NCBI GenBank assembly: GCA_040218875.1
Contig: JAVJQP010000029.1
Length of the DNA stretch: 64,000 bases
Reading direction: 5' to 3' (one strand)
Origin: Coleofasciculus sp937127375
Lineage (GTDB): Bacteria; Cyanobacteriota; Cyanobacteriia; Cyanobacteriales; Coleofasciculaceae
Part shown: positions 36,182 to 44,853 of the stretch, piece by piece
How the letters are laid out: each line of letters starts with the position of its first letter
Position numbering within the stretch: the first letter of the stretch is position 1
Made by a program: the position numbers and the translations under genes
Notes under the pieces: generated by a model
The model's input: only the letters and a program-made list of their open reading frames with translations
Database searches by the model: none
What the model was told of the DNA's origin: nothing

Positions 36182-37234
36182 ATGACAAAAGTACGAATCG
36201 GACTGCTATTTGGAGGACGCTCAGGAGAACACGAGGTTTCGATTTGTTCAGCACAAGCGATCGCGAAAGCGTTGAGTATGCCGCCGAATACGGATAAGTA
36301 CGAGGTTTTACCCTTTTATATTCAAAAAGATGGCATCTGGCAATCCCCAGATATCGCCCAACAGGTTTTGGCATCGGGAACGCCTCTAGAAGCCAATGGA
36401 GAGGGAAACCTCTGGCAATTTCCACCTCAGGTGGCTGACGTGGAGGTTTGGTTTCCCATCTTGCACGGACCCAATGGCGAAGATGGCACGATTCAAGGCT
36501 TGTTAACGTTAATGCAGGTTCCTTGTGTGGGTTCGGGTGTCTTAGGTTCAGCCATGGCAATGGATAAAATTGCTATGAAACAGGTATTTGATCAAGTGGG
36601 ACTCGCCCAAGTGAAGTATATGGGATTGAGTCGCGCCCAAGTGTGGTCAAATCCCTGCGTTTTCCCGAAACTGTGTGATCAGATTGAGGAAACGTTGGGA
36701 TATCCCAGTTTTGTGAAGCCCGCTAATTTGGGATCATCGGTGGGTATTGCCAAAGTGCGATCGCGAACGGAATTGGAAACAGCGTTAGATAGTGCAGCTA
36801 GTTATGATCGCCGGATTATTGTAGAAGCGGGAGTCGTGGCGCGGGAAGTCGAATGTGCGGTTTTAGGGAATGATAATCCGAAAGCATCTGTGGTGGGTGA
36901 AATTAGTTATACCAGTGATTTCTACGACTATGAAACCAAGTATACCGAAGGTCGTGCCACGTTATCGATTCCCGCACCCTTACCTGATGGTGTGACTCGT
37001 CAGATTCAGGAAATGGCACTCCAAGCATTTGCGGCGGTAGATGCGGCTGGTTTGTCACGGGTAGATTTCTTTTATGTAGAGGCGACAGGAGAGGTTTTGA
37101 TTAATGAAGTCAATACCTTACCGGGTTTCACCGCCACCAGTATGTATCCTCAACTCTGGGAAGCTAGTGGTGTGCCGTTTCCTCAATTAGTTGATCAGTT
37201 GATTGAATTAGCCCAAGAACGGCAAAGTTTTTAA
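36182..37234 (+). CDS. ddl: D-alanine--D-alanine ligase
   Basis: The 350-residue ATP-grasp enzyme joins two D-alanines for peptidoglycan. It starts KVRIGLLFGGRSGEHEVSI, includes FPILHGPNGEDGTIQG, KQVFDQVG and YPSFVKPANLGSSVGIAK, and ends with the metal-binding RVDFFYVEATGEVLINEVNTLPGFT. The length and motif order are standard. Confidence 0.97.
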   Translation: MTKVRIGLLFGGRSGEHEVSICSAQAIAKALSMPPNTDKYEVLPFYIQKDGIWQSPDIAQQVLASGTPLEANGEGNLWQFPPQVADVEVWFPILHGPNGEDGTIQGLLTLMQVPCVGSGVLGSAMAMDKIAMKQVFDQVGLAQVKYMGLSRAQVWSNPCVFPKLCDQIEETLGYPSFVKPANLGSSVGIAKVRSRTELETALDSAASYDRRIIVEAGVVAREVECAVLGNDNPKASVVGEISYTSDFYDYETKYTEGRATLSIPAPLPDGVTRQIQEMALQAFAAVDAAGLSRVDFFYVEATGEVLINEVNTLPGFTATSMYPQLWEASGVPFPQLVDQLIELAQERQSF

Positions 37235-37544
37235 GTAGGTGGACATTAAAGTGAACGGTTGAGAACTCGCTTTCGCGAGAAGCAAGCTACGTCATTTGTC
37301 ATTTGTCATTTGTCATTTGTCATTTGGAAACTGTAGGGGCGACCCGCTTGCTCTAATTTTCAACACCAGTCCATTCAATTGGGTCGGGTCGCCCTTTACT
37401 TAAGTCCTTGAGTCAGAATGTGTTTCTCAAGAGGAATGGCAATGAAGCAAGCATTTTTGGAGCACCAAAATCCTTGATATGCCGTAGCCGTAGGGTGGGC
37501 ATTGCCCACCAACCTCAAGTCGGTGACATTCTGCTTAAGATTTT
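37230..37544. repeat. Spacer made of four dispersed repeats
   Basis: In order: an AAGTAGGTGGACATT...CGAGAAGCAAGCTACGTC repeat (37230-37300, inverse of 29036-29098); a TTTGTCA tandem run; a hairpin element GTAGGGGCGACCCGCTTG...GGGTCGGGTCGCCC (37332-37395, second copy at 59244-59308); and a GTAGGGTGGGCATTGCCCACC copy (37488-37520). No gene is seen. Confidence 0.7.
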
Positions 37545-37850
37545 CTATGGATTAGACTCAGGAGGGCAAAGCCAGTCTAACAATTCACCCGGAATATCTT
37601 CATAGCGTTCTAACACAAAGTCCATCAAGGCAAGATGGCGCAAATCTCTGGGTTGAGGACGGCGATAGTTGCGACCTCTTCTGAACCAGTTTTCGACAGT
37701 AGACATGGAACGATCGCAGATAAAGGCGATGGTTTCATGATTCACCTGCCATTTGGCGTAAAACTGTTGCGGCGTCATTCCCAGTTGACAGTAACCGTAG
37801 AGGTCAATTAAGGCTTGTTCGCGTTCGGTGATTGGACGGGGACTTCTCAT
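37545..37850 (-). CDS. Small helix-turn-helix-like protein
   Basis: From ATG 37850 the product is 101 residues (MRSPRPITEREQALIDLYGY, then ...MTPQQFYAKWQVNHETIAFI). The segment CDRSMSTVENWFRRGRNY reads like the recognition helix of a homeodomain-like HTH. Its start overlaps the stop of the upstream gene by one base (TGATG), so the two are coupled. It may be a regulator within the accessory island. No family name can be given. Confidence 0.6.
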   Translation of the reverse strand: MRSPRPITEREQALIDLYGYCQLGMTPQQFYAKWQVNHETIAFICDRSMSTVENWFRRGRNYRRPQPRDLRHLALMDFVLERYEDIPGELLDWLCPPESNP

Positions 37851-38437
37851 CAGGCGTCCTCCAAGGGTTGACCCTGAGCGAAGCCGAAGGGTTCGAGATC
37901 GTCTTCCCAAGCGGTATCAGCTACCGTCCACCGAGAACTGGGGGAACGTTGGTCTAGCCAAATCAGATAGCACCATGTCCAAGCACAATGATGGGGCGCA
38001 AAGCTGTAAAATCTGCCGATCGCAATCCCCCAGTCTGCTGATTTAAGATTATCTTGGCGATCGCTTGTCCATTTCAGTTTGTCTCCGTCTCCAAAACGAG
38101 GGGGTTTGACCTGGGGAAAGTTGGCGGGTAGGTGAATGGATGGGAAAAGAAATCGCCGGAAACTGAGGCTGTGCAGTAAATCAGTGCTACCGTGACGTAG
38201 GGCATTGAGATAAGGTGCGATCGCGTTTCCGTTTAGGTTAGCGGTTAAGTCTCGGATCAGGATAGCGGCGAGGCTTTCAAGTTCCGATGGGGTAAGCTGC
38301 ATCCCAGCAGGATCAAAGTCAGGCTCAGAGTAGGTTTCCAGGCGAGTGAATAGAGATGCGATCGCAAAATCCTCTAACGCTTGTTGATAGCCTTGCTGGT
38401 AGGTGAGTTCACCAGGGGGACAGTTTGGTTTTAACAT
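37850..38437 (-). CDS. Hypothetical protein, coupled to the HTH gene
   Basis: The 195-residue protein (MLKPNCPPGELTYQQGYQQA) has no recognised domain. A helical N-terminal half (FTRLETYSEPDFDPAGMQLT...LAAILIRDLTANLNG) leads to an aromatic-rich segment (FYSFAPHHCAWTWCYLIWLD). The last residues (LEPFGFAQGQPLEDA) are encoded by a TGAGCGAAGCCGAAGGGTT dispersed repeat, so the C-terminus was probably altered by a repeat insertion. Confidence 0.55.
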   Translation of the reverse strand: MLKPNCPPGELTYQQGYQQALEDFAIASLFTRLETYSEPDFDPAGMQLTPSELESLAAILIRDLTANLNGNAIAPYLNALRHGSTDLLHSLSFRRFLFPSIHLPANFPQVKPPRFGDGDKLKWTSDRQDNLKSADWGIAIGRFYSFAPHHCAWTWCYLIWLDQRSPSSRWTVADTAWEDDLEPFGFAQGQPLEDA

Positions 38438-38522
38438 AGTAAAAGTCTCCGTTTACGGGGTAGTCACAAGTCGGCAGAAAGCGTCGGAAACTTGGTGCTG
38501 GCTTGTGACACATTTGGATTTG

Positions 38523-38867
38523 TTAGCGGTTGGATAAATAGACATATCGCTGCTGGTGGATTATGTAGAGTCGGGATAATGCCTCTGCTGTATAGCGTTG
38601 GGCTTCAATGCAGATTGATTGCCAGAGGCGATCGAGGGCATTTAGATTGGGACAATAGCGTATGAGCGTGCGACAAGCGGCAATCCACTGTTCAATTTGG
38701 CGGTAGCTGACGAAGTAACCCCCGATTCCTTTGATATGTACCCAAAGGACGTTATGCCATTTTTCCCAGTTGAGGATGCGCTCTTGGGGGATGTTCAGGT
38801 GTTTGGCGATTTGCCTAAGGGTGATGACAAAGGTTTTGGGGTTGATGCGATGGCGTATGGGTTGCAT
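38523..38867 (-). CDS. Hypothetical protein with HTH-like start
   Basis: The 114-residue basic protein (MQPIRHRINPKTFVITLRQI) contains IAKHLNIPQERILNWEKWHN, which fits a helix-turn-helix, followed by WIAACRTLIRYCPNLNALDR and helices. No family is recognised. It belongs to the run of small minus-strand genes at 37.5-39.5 kb. A consensus promoter lies about 130 bases upstream. Confidence 0.55.
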   Translation of the reverse strand: MQPIRHRINPKTFVITLRQIAKHLNIPQERILNWEKWHNVLWVHIKGIGGYFVSYRQIEQWIAACRTLIRYCPNLNALDRLWQSICIEAQRYTAEALSRLYIIHQQRYVYLSNR

Positions 38868-38970
38868 GGTAGATTATTGCTCGTGAATGGCTTGGCGGTT
38901 GAAACCACAGCTATCTGCGGAAAGACAAGGGCTTTGAATTTGCCATGGTGGTTATTCATACTCGACTGTC

Positions 38971-39028
38971 ACCAGATAGCTTTGTTTGAATATCTGGTAA
39001 TTTATACGAATGCGTATTCTGTTGTCAA
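38971..39028 (-). promoter_or_regulatory. Sigma-70-type promoter with inverted-repeat operator
   Basis: On the minus strand a perfect -35 TTGACA (39023-39028) and -10-like TATAAA (39001-39006) are 16 bases apart. ATACGAATGCGTAT overlaps the spacer and is partly self-complementary. Just downstream, ACCAGATA (38971-38978) and TATCTGGT (38991-38998) form an 8-bp inverted repeat over the expected start site, as a repressor site would. It drives the 38523-38867 gene. Confidence 0.55.
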
Positions 39029-39046
39029 TAGTCTAAAAAAGAAACT

Positions 39047-39532
39047 TTAGCTTTCTTCTTCCCCGTCGAACTCTGCTTGTTGAGCAAACATGGTCAGATA
39101 TTTTGACATAGCACGACTCGGCGCATGGATACCCTTTTCCCACTCGCTAACTGTCGCCTGTCTCACACCAAGCCTTTGGGCAAACTCTGCCTGGGTTAAA
39201 CCCATCTGGCGGCGAAGTGTCTTGATTAACTCACTATTCCATAGTTCTGTGTCACCGACGGGCTGAACTTTAAGTTTTGCTGTAGGTTGGCGGAATGTCA
39301 CCCGTTGTTGCTCAAAATCCACATCTTCAACCCGATATCCGGCTTCCATCCAAGCAGAAGCTTGCAGTGCGCCTTTGCTGCGATTGCTCCACCATGCCCG
39401 TTTTTTCCGTGCTGAGTCGGGTAAGGTGTCATTCATGAGTTTCTCGATTTCTGCAAAGGTGAGAATGACTTCATCTTGATTGCTCTGTTGCAGAAATTCC
39501 AGGAGTGGCTGGTACTTGCTATCTGGCTTCAT
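39047..39532 (-). CDS. XRE-family transcriptional regulator with N-terminal DUF7662-like domain
   Basis: The 161-residue protein has an N-terminal domain YQPLLEFLQQSNQDEVILTF...KKRAWWSNRSKGALQASAWM, as found next to restriction or TA genes. A C-terminal HTH follows: LRRQMGLTQAEFAQRLGVRQ...TVSEWEKGIHAPSRAM. It probably represses its own or a neighbouring promoter. The strongest operator-like site near it is at 38971-39028, directly downstream. Confidence 0.78.
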   Translation of the reverse strand: MKPDSKYQPLLEFLQQSNQDEVILTFAEIEKLMNDTLPDSARKKRAWWSNRSKGALQASAWMEAGYRVEDVDFEQQRVTFRQPTAKLKVQPVGDTELWNSELIKTLRRQMGLTQAEFAQRLGVRQATVSEWEKGIHAPSRAMSKYLTMFAQQAEFDGEEES

Positions 39533-39799
39533 GCGGCAAAACCTCTACGCCCATCAACGTCTGTGGGTTGAGATGTTGGCGGGATTTCTTTTTTGGTGCA
39601 GTGAGAAAGAGGCATGAAGCTGTGCTAAGGGACTCTTGACCATCTCTAGGATGCCAGAAAATTGAGGCGTGCGATCGCTCTATCCTGCCAAATTGTCATT
39701 AGTAATCGAATCCAGCCTGATCAGCGACTAACAGAAGAGGTGAATGTAGGGGCGCAAGGCTTGCGCCCTCACCCCCTGCATCTATCCTGATCAGAAACG

Positions 39800-40429
39800 C
39801 TATAATCGCTGTCGCAGTTGTTCTATAAAGCTCCGTTTCAAACCAAATTGCGCGTTAGCCATACCTTCAATTAGGGTATTGAGTTCATCTTGCGGTGGCT
39901 GCTTCGTTTGCACCCAAGCCTCAAGAATATCTGGCAAAGTCAGATGGGGAATTTTCAACTCTTTGGCTACTTCACAAGCTTTATCATCCGACGAAAGGAA
40001 TACTGCTTGCACTTGGTAACGCTGGGCTAGCACCAAACAAGCTACCTCACCTTTACCTAACTGTGGATAGTTTATCTGAAGCATCTCTCGCTTGTAGAGT
40101 TCTTCCACCGTCAAAATTTCAACCACAAGGCTTCCTCGATCAAAATGATGATTAAGCTGCTCTGCATTTTTGAGCCAAGTTTGGAAACGCCGAGATTCTG
40201 TTGGCGGGAGTTGTTGTATCTGACGCTGAGCGTATCGCAGTCCCCTCCCTAGTTCACTTAACTCCTCATCGTTGACTTTTAGAGGAAGATTATCCTCATC
40301 GCGGTTATAAACTTCAGTGGGAAACCGCGCACAGGAGACATTGATAGCGTCCAGCAGAATTTCTATTCCTTGGGGGTGGGCAAAACTCATCACCCGCAGG
40401 ACTACGGTATCTATAATAATTTGTGTCAT
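39800..40429 (-). CDS. PIN-like domain protein, likely toxin of a divergent TA-like pair
   Basis: The 209-residue protein starts MTQIIIDTVVLRVMSFAHPQ and carries LGKGEVACLVLAQ and VFLSSDDKACEVAKEL, matching acidic PIN motifs (D near the start, GKGE, SDD), then TLPDILEAWVQ. PIN proteins are RNases, commonly toxins. It diverges from an XRE/ImmA-IrrE gene, sharing a 93-base promoter region with a long palindrome. This gives a likely toxin-antitoxin arrangement. Confidence 0.7.
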   Translation of the reverse strand: MTQIIIDTVVLRVMSFAHPQGIEILLDAINVSCARFPTEVYNRDEDNLPLKVNDEELSELGRGLRYAQRQIQQLPPTESRRFQTWLKNAEQLNHHFDRGSLVVEILTVEELYKREMLQINYPQLGKGEVACLVLAQRYQVQAVFLSSDDKACEVAKELKIPHLTLPDILEAWVQTKQPPQDELNTLIEGMANAQFGLKRSFIEQLRQRL

Positions 40430-40464
40430 GCTAATTAATCGTTAATAAAAATAAATATAAAATA

Positions 40465-40489
40465 TTATATTAACATTATGTTAATATAA
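40465..40489. promoter_or_regulatory. Perfect 11-bp-arm palindrome, probable operator of the PIN/XRE pair
   Basis: TTATATTAACA and TGTTAATATAA flank TTA in the centre of the 93-base divergent spacer. A site of this symmetry between an XRE-regulator gene and its partner is most simply the autoregulatory operator. Confidence 0.7.
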
Positions 40490-40522
40490 AAATCAGCATC
40501 AGCCTATTTCAGGCTAATTCAG

Positions 40523-41680
40523 ATGAATATGAATTACGAAATTCTCGGTCAGCGCCTGCGGCTAGCGCGTGAGCGATCTCGAATAAGTCAAACTGAAGCC
40601 GCTCAAGTTATAGATGTTACGGCGGCGGCTCTAAACCAGTATGAGAGCGGGAAGCGTCGGGTGGATGCTCTTACCTTGGAGCGTCTATCTCGGCTTTACG
40701 GAGTACCCCTGCGATCGCTGTTTGGCGAAGAAACCGTTCAATCCGACTGGGAAGAAGCATTACGGCTTAATTCTGAAACTATTTCTGCTTCCAGTAAGGC
40801 AGGAATTGCCCGTTTGATTGAAAAAATTTATGCCCTAGAGGAACTCTATACTCAGACTAATACTCCTTTTTCTGGCGTTTCTCACCCCCCTTTTGCCCCT
40901 CTTGCCAATCGTCTCTTACCTGAAACCGAGATGGCAGTGTTGGCGGCTCAAAAGGCTCGATATCACTACAACTTGGGAATGGCTCCTCTAATTAATTTGC
41001 GAAGCTTCTTAGAGGCGCAAGGATTAATGATATTTACCATTCCCTTTGGCAAGGAACAAAATTCTATCTCTGGGCTATTTTTGTCTCATCCCAAACTAGG
41101 AAATATTATTGCCATTAATCAAGCCCAGACTGATTCTCATCTCTCTTTTAGCTTGGCTCATGGATTAGCTCATTGTCTCTATCAACATGACCAACCCGCT
41201 ATTCTTTGTTACCATGGAGTTACTAATCCGTTGGAATGTTTTGCTGGAAAATTTGCTGCCTACTTCCTGATTCCTTCAGCAGCATTGCAGGAACGTTTAC
41301 ATCGTCTGGGCGTAAAACGGGTGAGGCATCCGGCGGAAGTTGTGCATTTAGCCCACTATTTCGGCGTTAGCTATGAAGAAATGTTAATTCGATTGGATTG
41401 GGAACATCAACTCGCAGATTCTCAGGAAGACTTTAAGCAGATTCAGCCCGCACATTTATCTCGAAACTTGGGTTATAGTTCTTTCGTTGAGGAGAGTAGA
41501 GAGGGGTTTCTTCCTGTGGAAAAATGTTTACCTAGAATCTTCCTAGAACTTGCCTATCGTGCTGTTGTAGCGGACAAGTTATCCCTGCGGCGGGTAGCGG
41601 AAATGCTGGGTATTAGCGATATTGAATTGGAGGATCGGCTGTTTACAAGTGAGCAAACACTTGAAGAAATTGCCAGTTAA
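40523..41680 (+). CDS. XRE-family regulator fused to an ImmA/IrrE-like domain with degenerate active site
   Basis: The 385-residue protein begins with an XRE HTH (LRLARERSRISQTEAAQVID, ALNQYESGKRRV). A DUF955/ImmA-IrrE domain follows: GLFLSHPKLGNIIAINQAQT...FSLAHGLAHCLYQHD. Active ImmA/IrrE proteases have HExxH; here the sequence is HGLAH, so the catalytic Glu is Gly. It may act as a sensor or antitoxin without cleavage. It is divergent from the PIN gene. Confidence 0.83.
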   Translation: MNMNYEILGQRLRLARERSRISQTEAAQVIDVTAAALNQYESGKRRVDALTLERLSRLYGVPLRSLFGEETVQSDWEEALRLNSETISASSKAGIARLIEKIYALEELYTQTNTPFSGVSHPPFAPLANRLLPETEMAVLAAQKARYHYNLGMAPLINLRSFLEAQGLMIFTIPFGKEQNSISGLFLSHPKLGNIIAINQAQTDSHLSFSLAHGLAHCLYQHDQPAILCYHGVTNPLECFAGKFAAYFLIPSAALQERLHRLGVKRVRHPAEVVHLAHYFGVSYEEMLIRLDWEHQLADSQEDFKQIQPAHLSRNLGYSSFVEESREGFLPVEKCLPRIFLELAYRAVVADKLSLRRVAEMLGISDIELEDRLFTSEQTLEEIAS

Positions 41681-41793
41681 TCAAGGGGTGTGTATAGAGT
41701 GCGATCGCTCTGTGCTGCAAAAATACCAAAGGGCTTGAGATGAAAAGTTTGGCTAGAGAAGTTAAGAGGAAGAGAATGAGTGCTGATAACTTT

Positions 41794-44700
41794 TTATGGT
41801 GATCCTTGCTCACTGTCTGTTGGACTTTGACCACTGTAATAATTTGCTCGAATAATTTTAGGCTCGGGCAAATCGAATATCTCAGATGGGCTACCTTGAA
41901 GCGCAAGATCTCTAGCACCAACAAGCATGGGATCATTTGGGTTTACAAAGAATTCTTGTACAGCACTTGGCTCAAACTGCCCCAATATCAAAAGATAGTT
42001 CTTCTCCAACCTGCTTGGCGGTGAAGGCTTAGAGCGAAGAGCATTTTTAACAGCTTCAATATGACGATTTTGTTTAAAGTCGTTGTACTTATGTCCCAAA
42101 TATAACCAAGTTTCAGTTGCCATCAGTTTTTCAGCTACGCTAACTGAGTTATCTGAGCTTGTGGAAAATTCTACAATTAGCTCCCATTCTTGAGCATCAA
42201 TGTTCGGCAGGAATCGCATCGCTCTAATTGTGATTGCTTTAAGGTACTCAACTGGTTGATTAAGGTTTTGATAATGGGTCAGTAAATTTTTGATTTCCGA
42301 TATATAGCCCTGACGTGCTAAATTCTCTAGGACATTTGAAGGATCGCGAATTATCCAAAAAGCTTTATATAAAATTTCCAATAAGGCTATAATTATGTCC
42401 TCAAGCCCTAGCACAGACAATCTAGTTAGAGCAAAGCGGATATATCTTTCCAGCTTGCGTGACTCACCGGCATTATTGTTATCCAAATTTTGAAGCTCTT
42501 GCCAACTGTCATGAAAAAGAGCTACTAAATCCTTACGTAATTCATTTCTGTTTTGATTCCAAGTAGAGTTAGCTTTAATAAAGCAGTTAGACCATATATA
42601 AACTGTATCCAGTGAATTAATGTTGGTCAGCCTTGTAAATTTTAGTTCTTCACCTTGCCCAAAAACTTTCTTTTGATTTGCAAAATCTCTTTCTCTACGC
42701 TTGTTATTAAATAGATATCCGTATATTTTTCTACTCAGTTCTGTCTCACTTTTATAAATTTTTATAGCTCTTAGACAATTATGATAACATTCAATATTGT
42801 GCCACCAGCGCTCATTGTTATTAGAGGAACTAACAAAAATGGTGCGGTGTTCTGAGTTCAGCATCCAAAGTGGGTTAACAATACAGTCATAACGTTCGCT
42901 TAATTTTTCCAAACATTCATCCTCTTTAGATTGCTGCAAAAAGGCAGATACTTTGTCAATCTTCTCAGTTTTTCCTTCATTAAGTCTTAACCCTAGTTTT
43001 TGCAACTCATCTCTAAGCATACTCTCAATTTCATCCATGTCATCTGGATAGGGGATAACGAAAATCATATCATCTACATAGCGATGAAACTCAACTCCCC
43101 ACTCGTTACCCGTTCCAAATCTTGCATCTACTGGAGTTAAATATATATTTGCATAAAAGCCTGATCCAATACCTCCTTGTGTTATGCCATGACCAACCTC
43201 ATGTTCATCGATATCTGGAGAAAGTAATAGTCGAATTAACCAACGTATACGTTCACTCTCTGTTAGTTCTCGAGAAAGTTCATCACAAAGCTGACTTTGA
43301 ACTATTTTGGTGTAAAATGATTCAATATCAACTCTCAAAATTGCCCCCTCTGGATACTTGTTGGCACTATCTTGTGCTTTTTTAATGTAAGAGCAGTAAG
43401 CTTTGAACCAATATTCATAGAGATACTCCGTGTCTCTATTCCCATATTTTCCAGAAATTCTGTAGGCATAACTACTGCCTCTGAGTTGAGAAGCTTTATC
43501 TCCTAATCTCTGAATCACTGCTACCGATAGAATTTCTTCCTCAATACGTGAGAGTGCTCTAGGGCGAGTATTCGTGATATTCTTAGGTACTCTGTAATAA
43601 ATTCTGTCATCGTTTAGAGCGACATCATTAGCGTAAGCACACAGTTGCTCTCGTAAACCATCAAGTCTTGCCTCAAAATTAATCTCAAATAAACGTATTT
43701 CAGTCTCGTCACAAAATGCTTCTCGTAAGAGATTATTACGTGCCCGTGCCCAAGCTAGCTTAAGATTATCGAGACTAATAACGTCATTCCAATCCTTATC
43801 CTCTGCTAAATCAGCACTCCATATCGTCTGAAAATCAGCATAAAAATCTGAATGATAACACGGACAATTTTTTTGTTCTCTCCAATAGCTATTCAGAGGG
43901 TTTTCATAATGTACGCGATCCCAATCCGCCCTCCCTTGGTGAACATCATGTCGATTACCTATGATTTGGCTTAGAGTAGATGCCATCTCTTTGATCCTTT
44001 CATCTAAAGTCACCTCACTATGCGTACCAATTTGCACTTGCTTTTCCATATTCTTAGTTCCAATGGTTAAGATGTTTATTACGTCAATTGGAACATCTTC
44101 TACTAATTGTTTGTACGCTTGAGCTTCAGCAGTTCCCAACCCTTGATTACTTTCTGCAATAGAAATATCTATATCAATACCTAATGTTCTTAACTCGTCG
44201 TAGTTTTTCTGGCAATTCCTATAAGTTTGACTAAAAGGAGAAATAACATTAAGTTGCATGACTAATACATTTGAGAGACAAGGTAGGTGAGATAATTCAC
44301 GATCTTGACGAAGATGGTTAATTATAGTGCTTGTAGCATTTGGAAATCCGTTATTTATAGTTTTAAAATTCAAGTTAATTAAATTTGATACAGATCTTCT
44401 TAAGTTTGTCATCATTTGATGATAAAGTCCGATGGCACGAATGCTTGGATCTACACCAATAAAAAGAATATTTACATCATTTGTAAGCTTTCCTTGTTCC
44501 TTTAGTTTGATAACTGCTTCCAGAAAGGCAGCAGAACCAGCGCCCGCGCCGCAACCTACATCTAAGACACAGACTTTTTGTCTATGTCTCAACCAGCTTG
44601 TAAGCTGCTCTTCTCCAATAATGGTATCTAGACTGTGTGCAGCCTTAAAGTAGTGTGCTGGAAAAAGAGCATAATACTGAAATGCTATATGTTTCCAGTC

Positions 44701-44853
44701 CGTTTCTTGAAGCTTTTGTTTTAAATTGCTGTAGGGTATTTGTTTGTAGCCATTGGCATCTTTAACATTGGTTTCAAGCCAATCGTGTATAGCAGTGTAA
44801 GCCTTGGCAATAAGAGGATGAAAACAGCGATAATTTTGGTTGTCGTCACTCAC
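41794..44853 (-). CDS. Methyltransferase-like / reverse transcriptase / helical-repeat fusion protein
   Basis: From GTG 44853 (AAGGA 8 bases upstream at 44862-44866, overlapping the helicase stop by 8 bases) the product is 1019 residues. ATG 44889 is an alternative, and residue numbers here count from it. Residues 106-118 (VCVLDVGCGAGAG) are a class I SAM-binding motif, with FIGVDPS as motif II. The RT palm covers about 505-650: motif A ILRVDIESFYTKI (D521), motif B ITQGGIGSGFYANIYL, motif C HRYVDDMIF (D606/D607), motif D GLRLNEGKTEKI. All three catalytic Asp residues are present. The last ~300 residues are alpha-helical, like the C-terminal repeats of UG/Abi (DRT) RTs. Group II intron domains are absent. 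The gene is AT-rich. I infer a defence RT; the DNA or RNA product is unknown. Confidence 0.82.
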   Translation of the reverse strand: MSDDNQNYRCFHPLIAKAYTAIHDWLETNVKDANGYKQIPYSNLKQKLQETDWKHIAFQYYALFPAHYFKAAHSLDTIIGEEQLTSWLRHRQKVCVLDVGCGAGAGSAAFLEAVIKLKEQGKLTNDVNILFIGVDPSIRAIGLYHQMMTNLRRSVSNLINLNFKTINNGFPNATSTIINHLRQDRELSHLPCLSNVLVMQLNVISPFSQTYRNCQKNYDELRTLGIDIDISIAESNQGLGTAEAQAYKQLVEDVPIDVINILTIGTKNMEKQVQIGTHSEVTLDERIKEMASTLSQIIGNRHDVHQGRADWDRVHYENPLNSYWREQKNCPCYHSDFYADFQTIWSADLAEDKDWNDVISLDNLKLAWARARNNLLREAFCDETEIRLFEINFEARLDGLREQLCAYANDVALNDDRIYYRVPKNITNTRPRALSRIEEEILSVAVIQRLGDKASQLRGSSYAYRISGKYGNRDTEYLYEYWFKAYCSYIKKAQDSANKYPEGAILRVDIESFYTKIVQSQLCDELSRELTESERIRWLIRLLLSPDIDEHEVGHGITQGGIGSGFYANIYLTPVDARFGTGNEWGVEFHRYVDDMIFVIPYPDDMDEIESMLRDELQKLGLRLNEGKTEKIDKVSAFLQQSKEDECLEKLSERYDCIVNPLWMLNSEHRTIFVSSSNNNERWWHNIECYHNCLRAIKIYKSETELSRKIYGYLFNNKRRERDFANQKKVFGQGEELKFTRLTNINSLDTVYIWSNCFIKANSTWNQNRNELRKDLVALFHDSWQELQNLDNNNAGESRKLERYIRFALTRLSVLGLEDIIIALLEILYKAFWIIRDPSNVLENLARQGYISEIKNLLTHYQNLNQPVEYLKAITIRAMRFLPNIDAQEWELIVEFSTSSDNSVSVAEKLMATETWLYLGHKYNDFKQNRHIEAVKNALRSKPSPPSRLEKNYLLILGQFEPSAVQEFFVNPNDPMLVGARDLALQGSPSEIFDLPEPKIIRANYYSGQSPTDSEQGSP

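Noticed and set aside
41794..44853. Group II intron or retron origin of the RT
   Set aside because: No maturase (X) or endonuclease domain, no intron ends, no msr/msd-like structure seen beside the gene.
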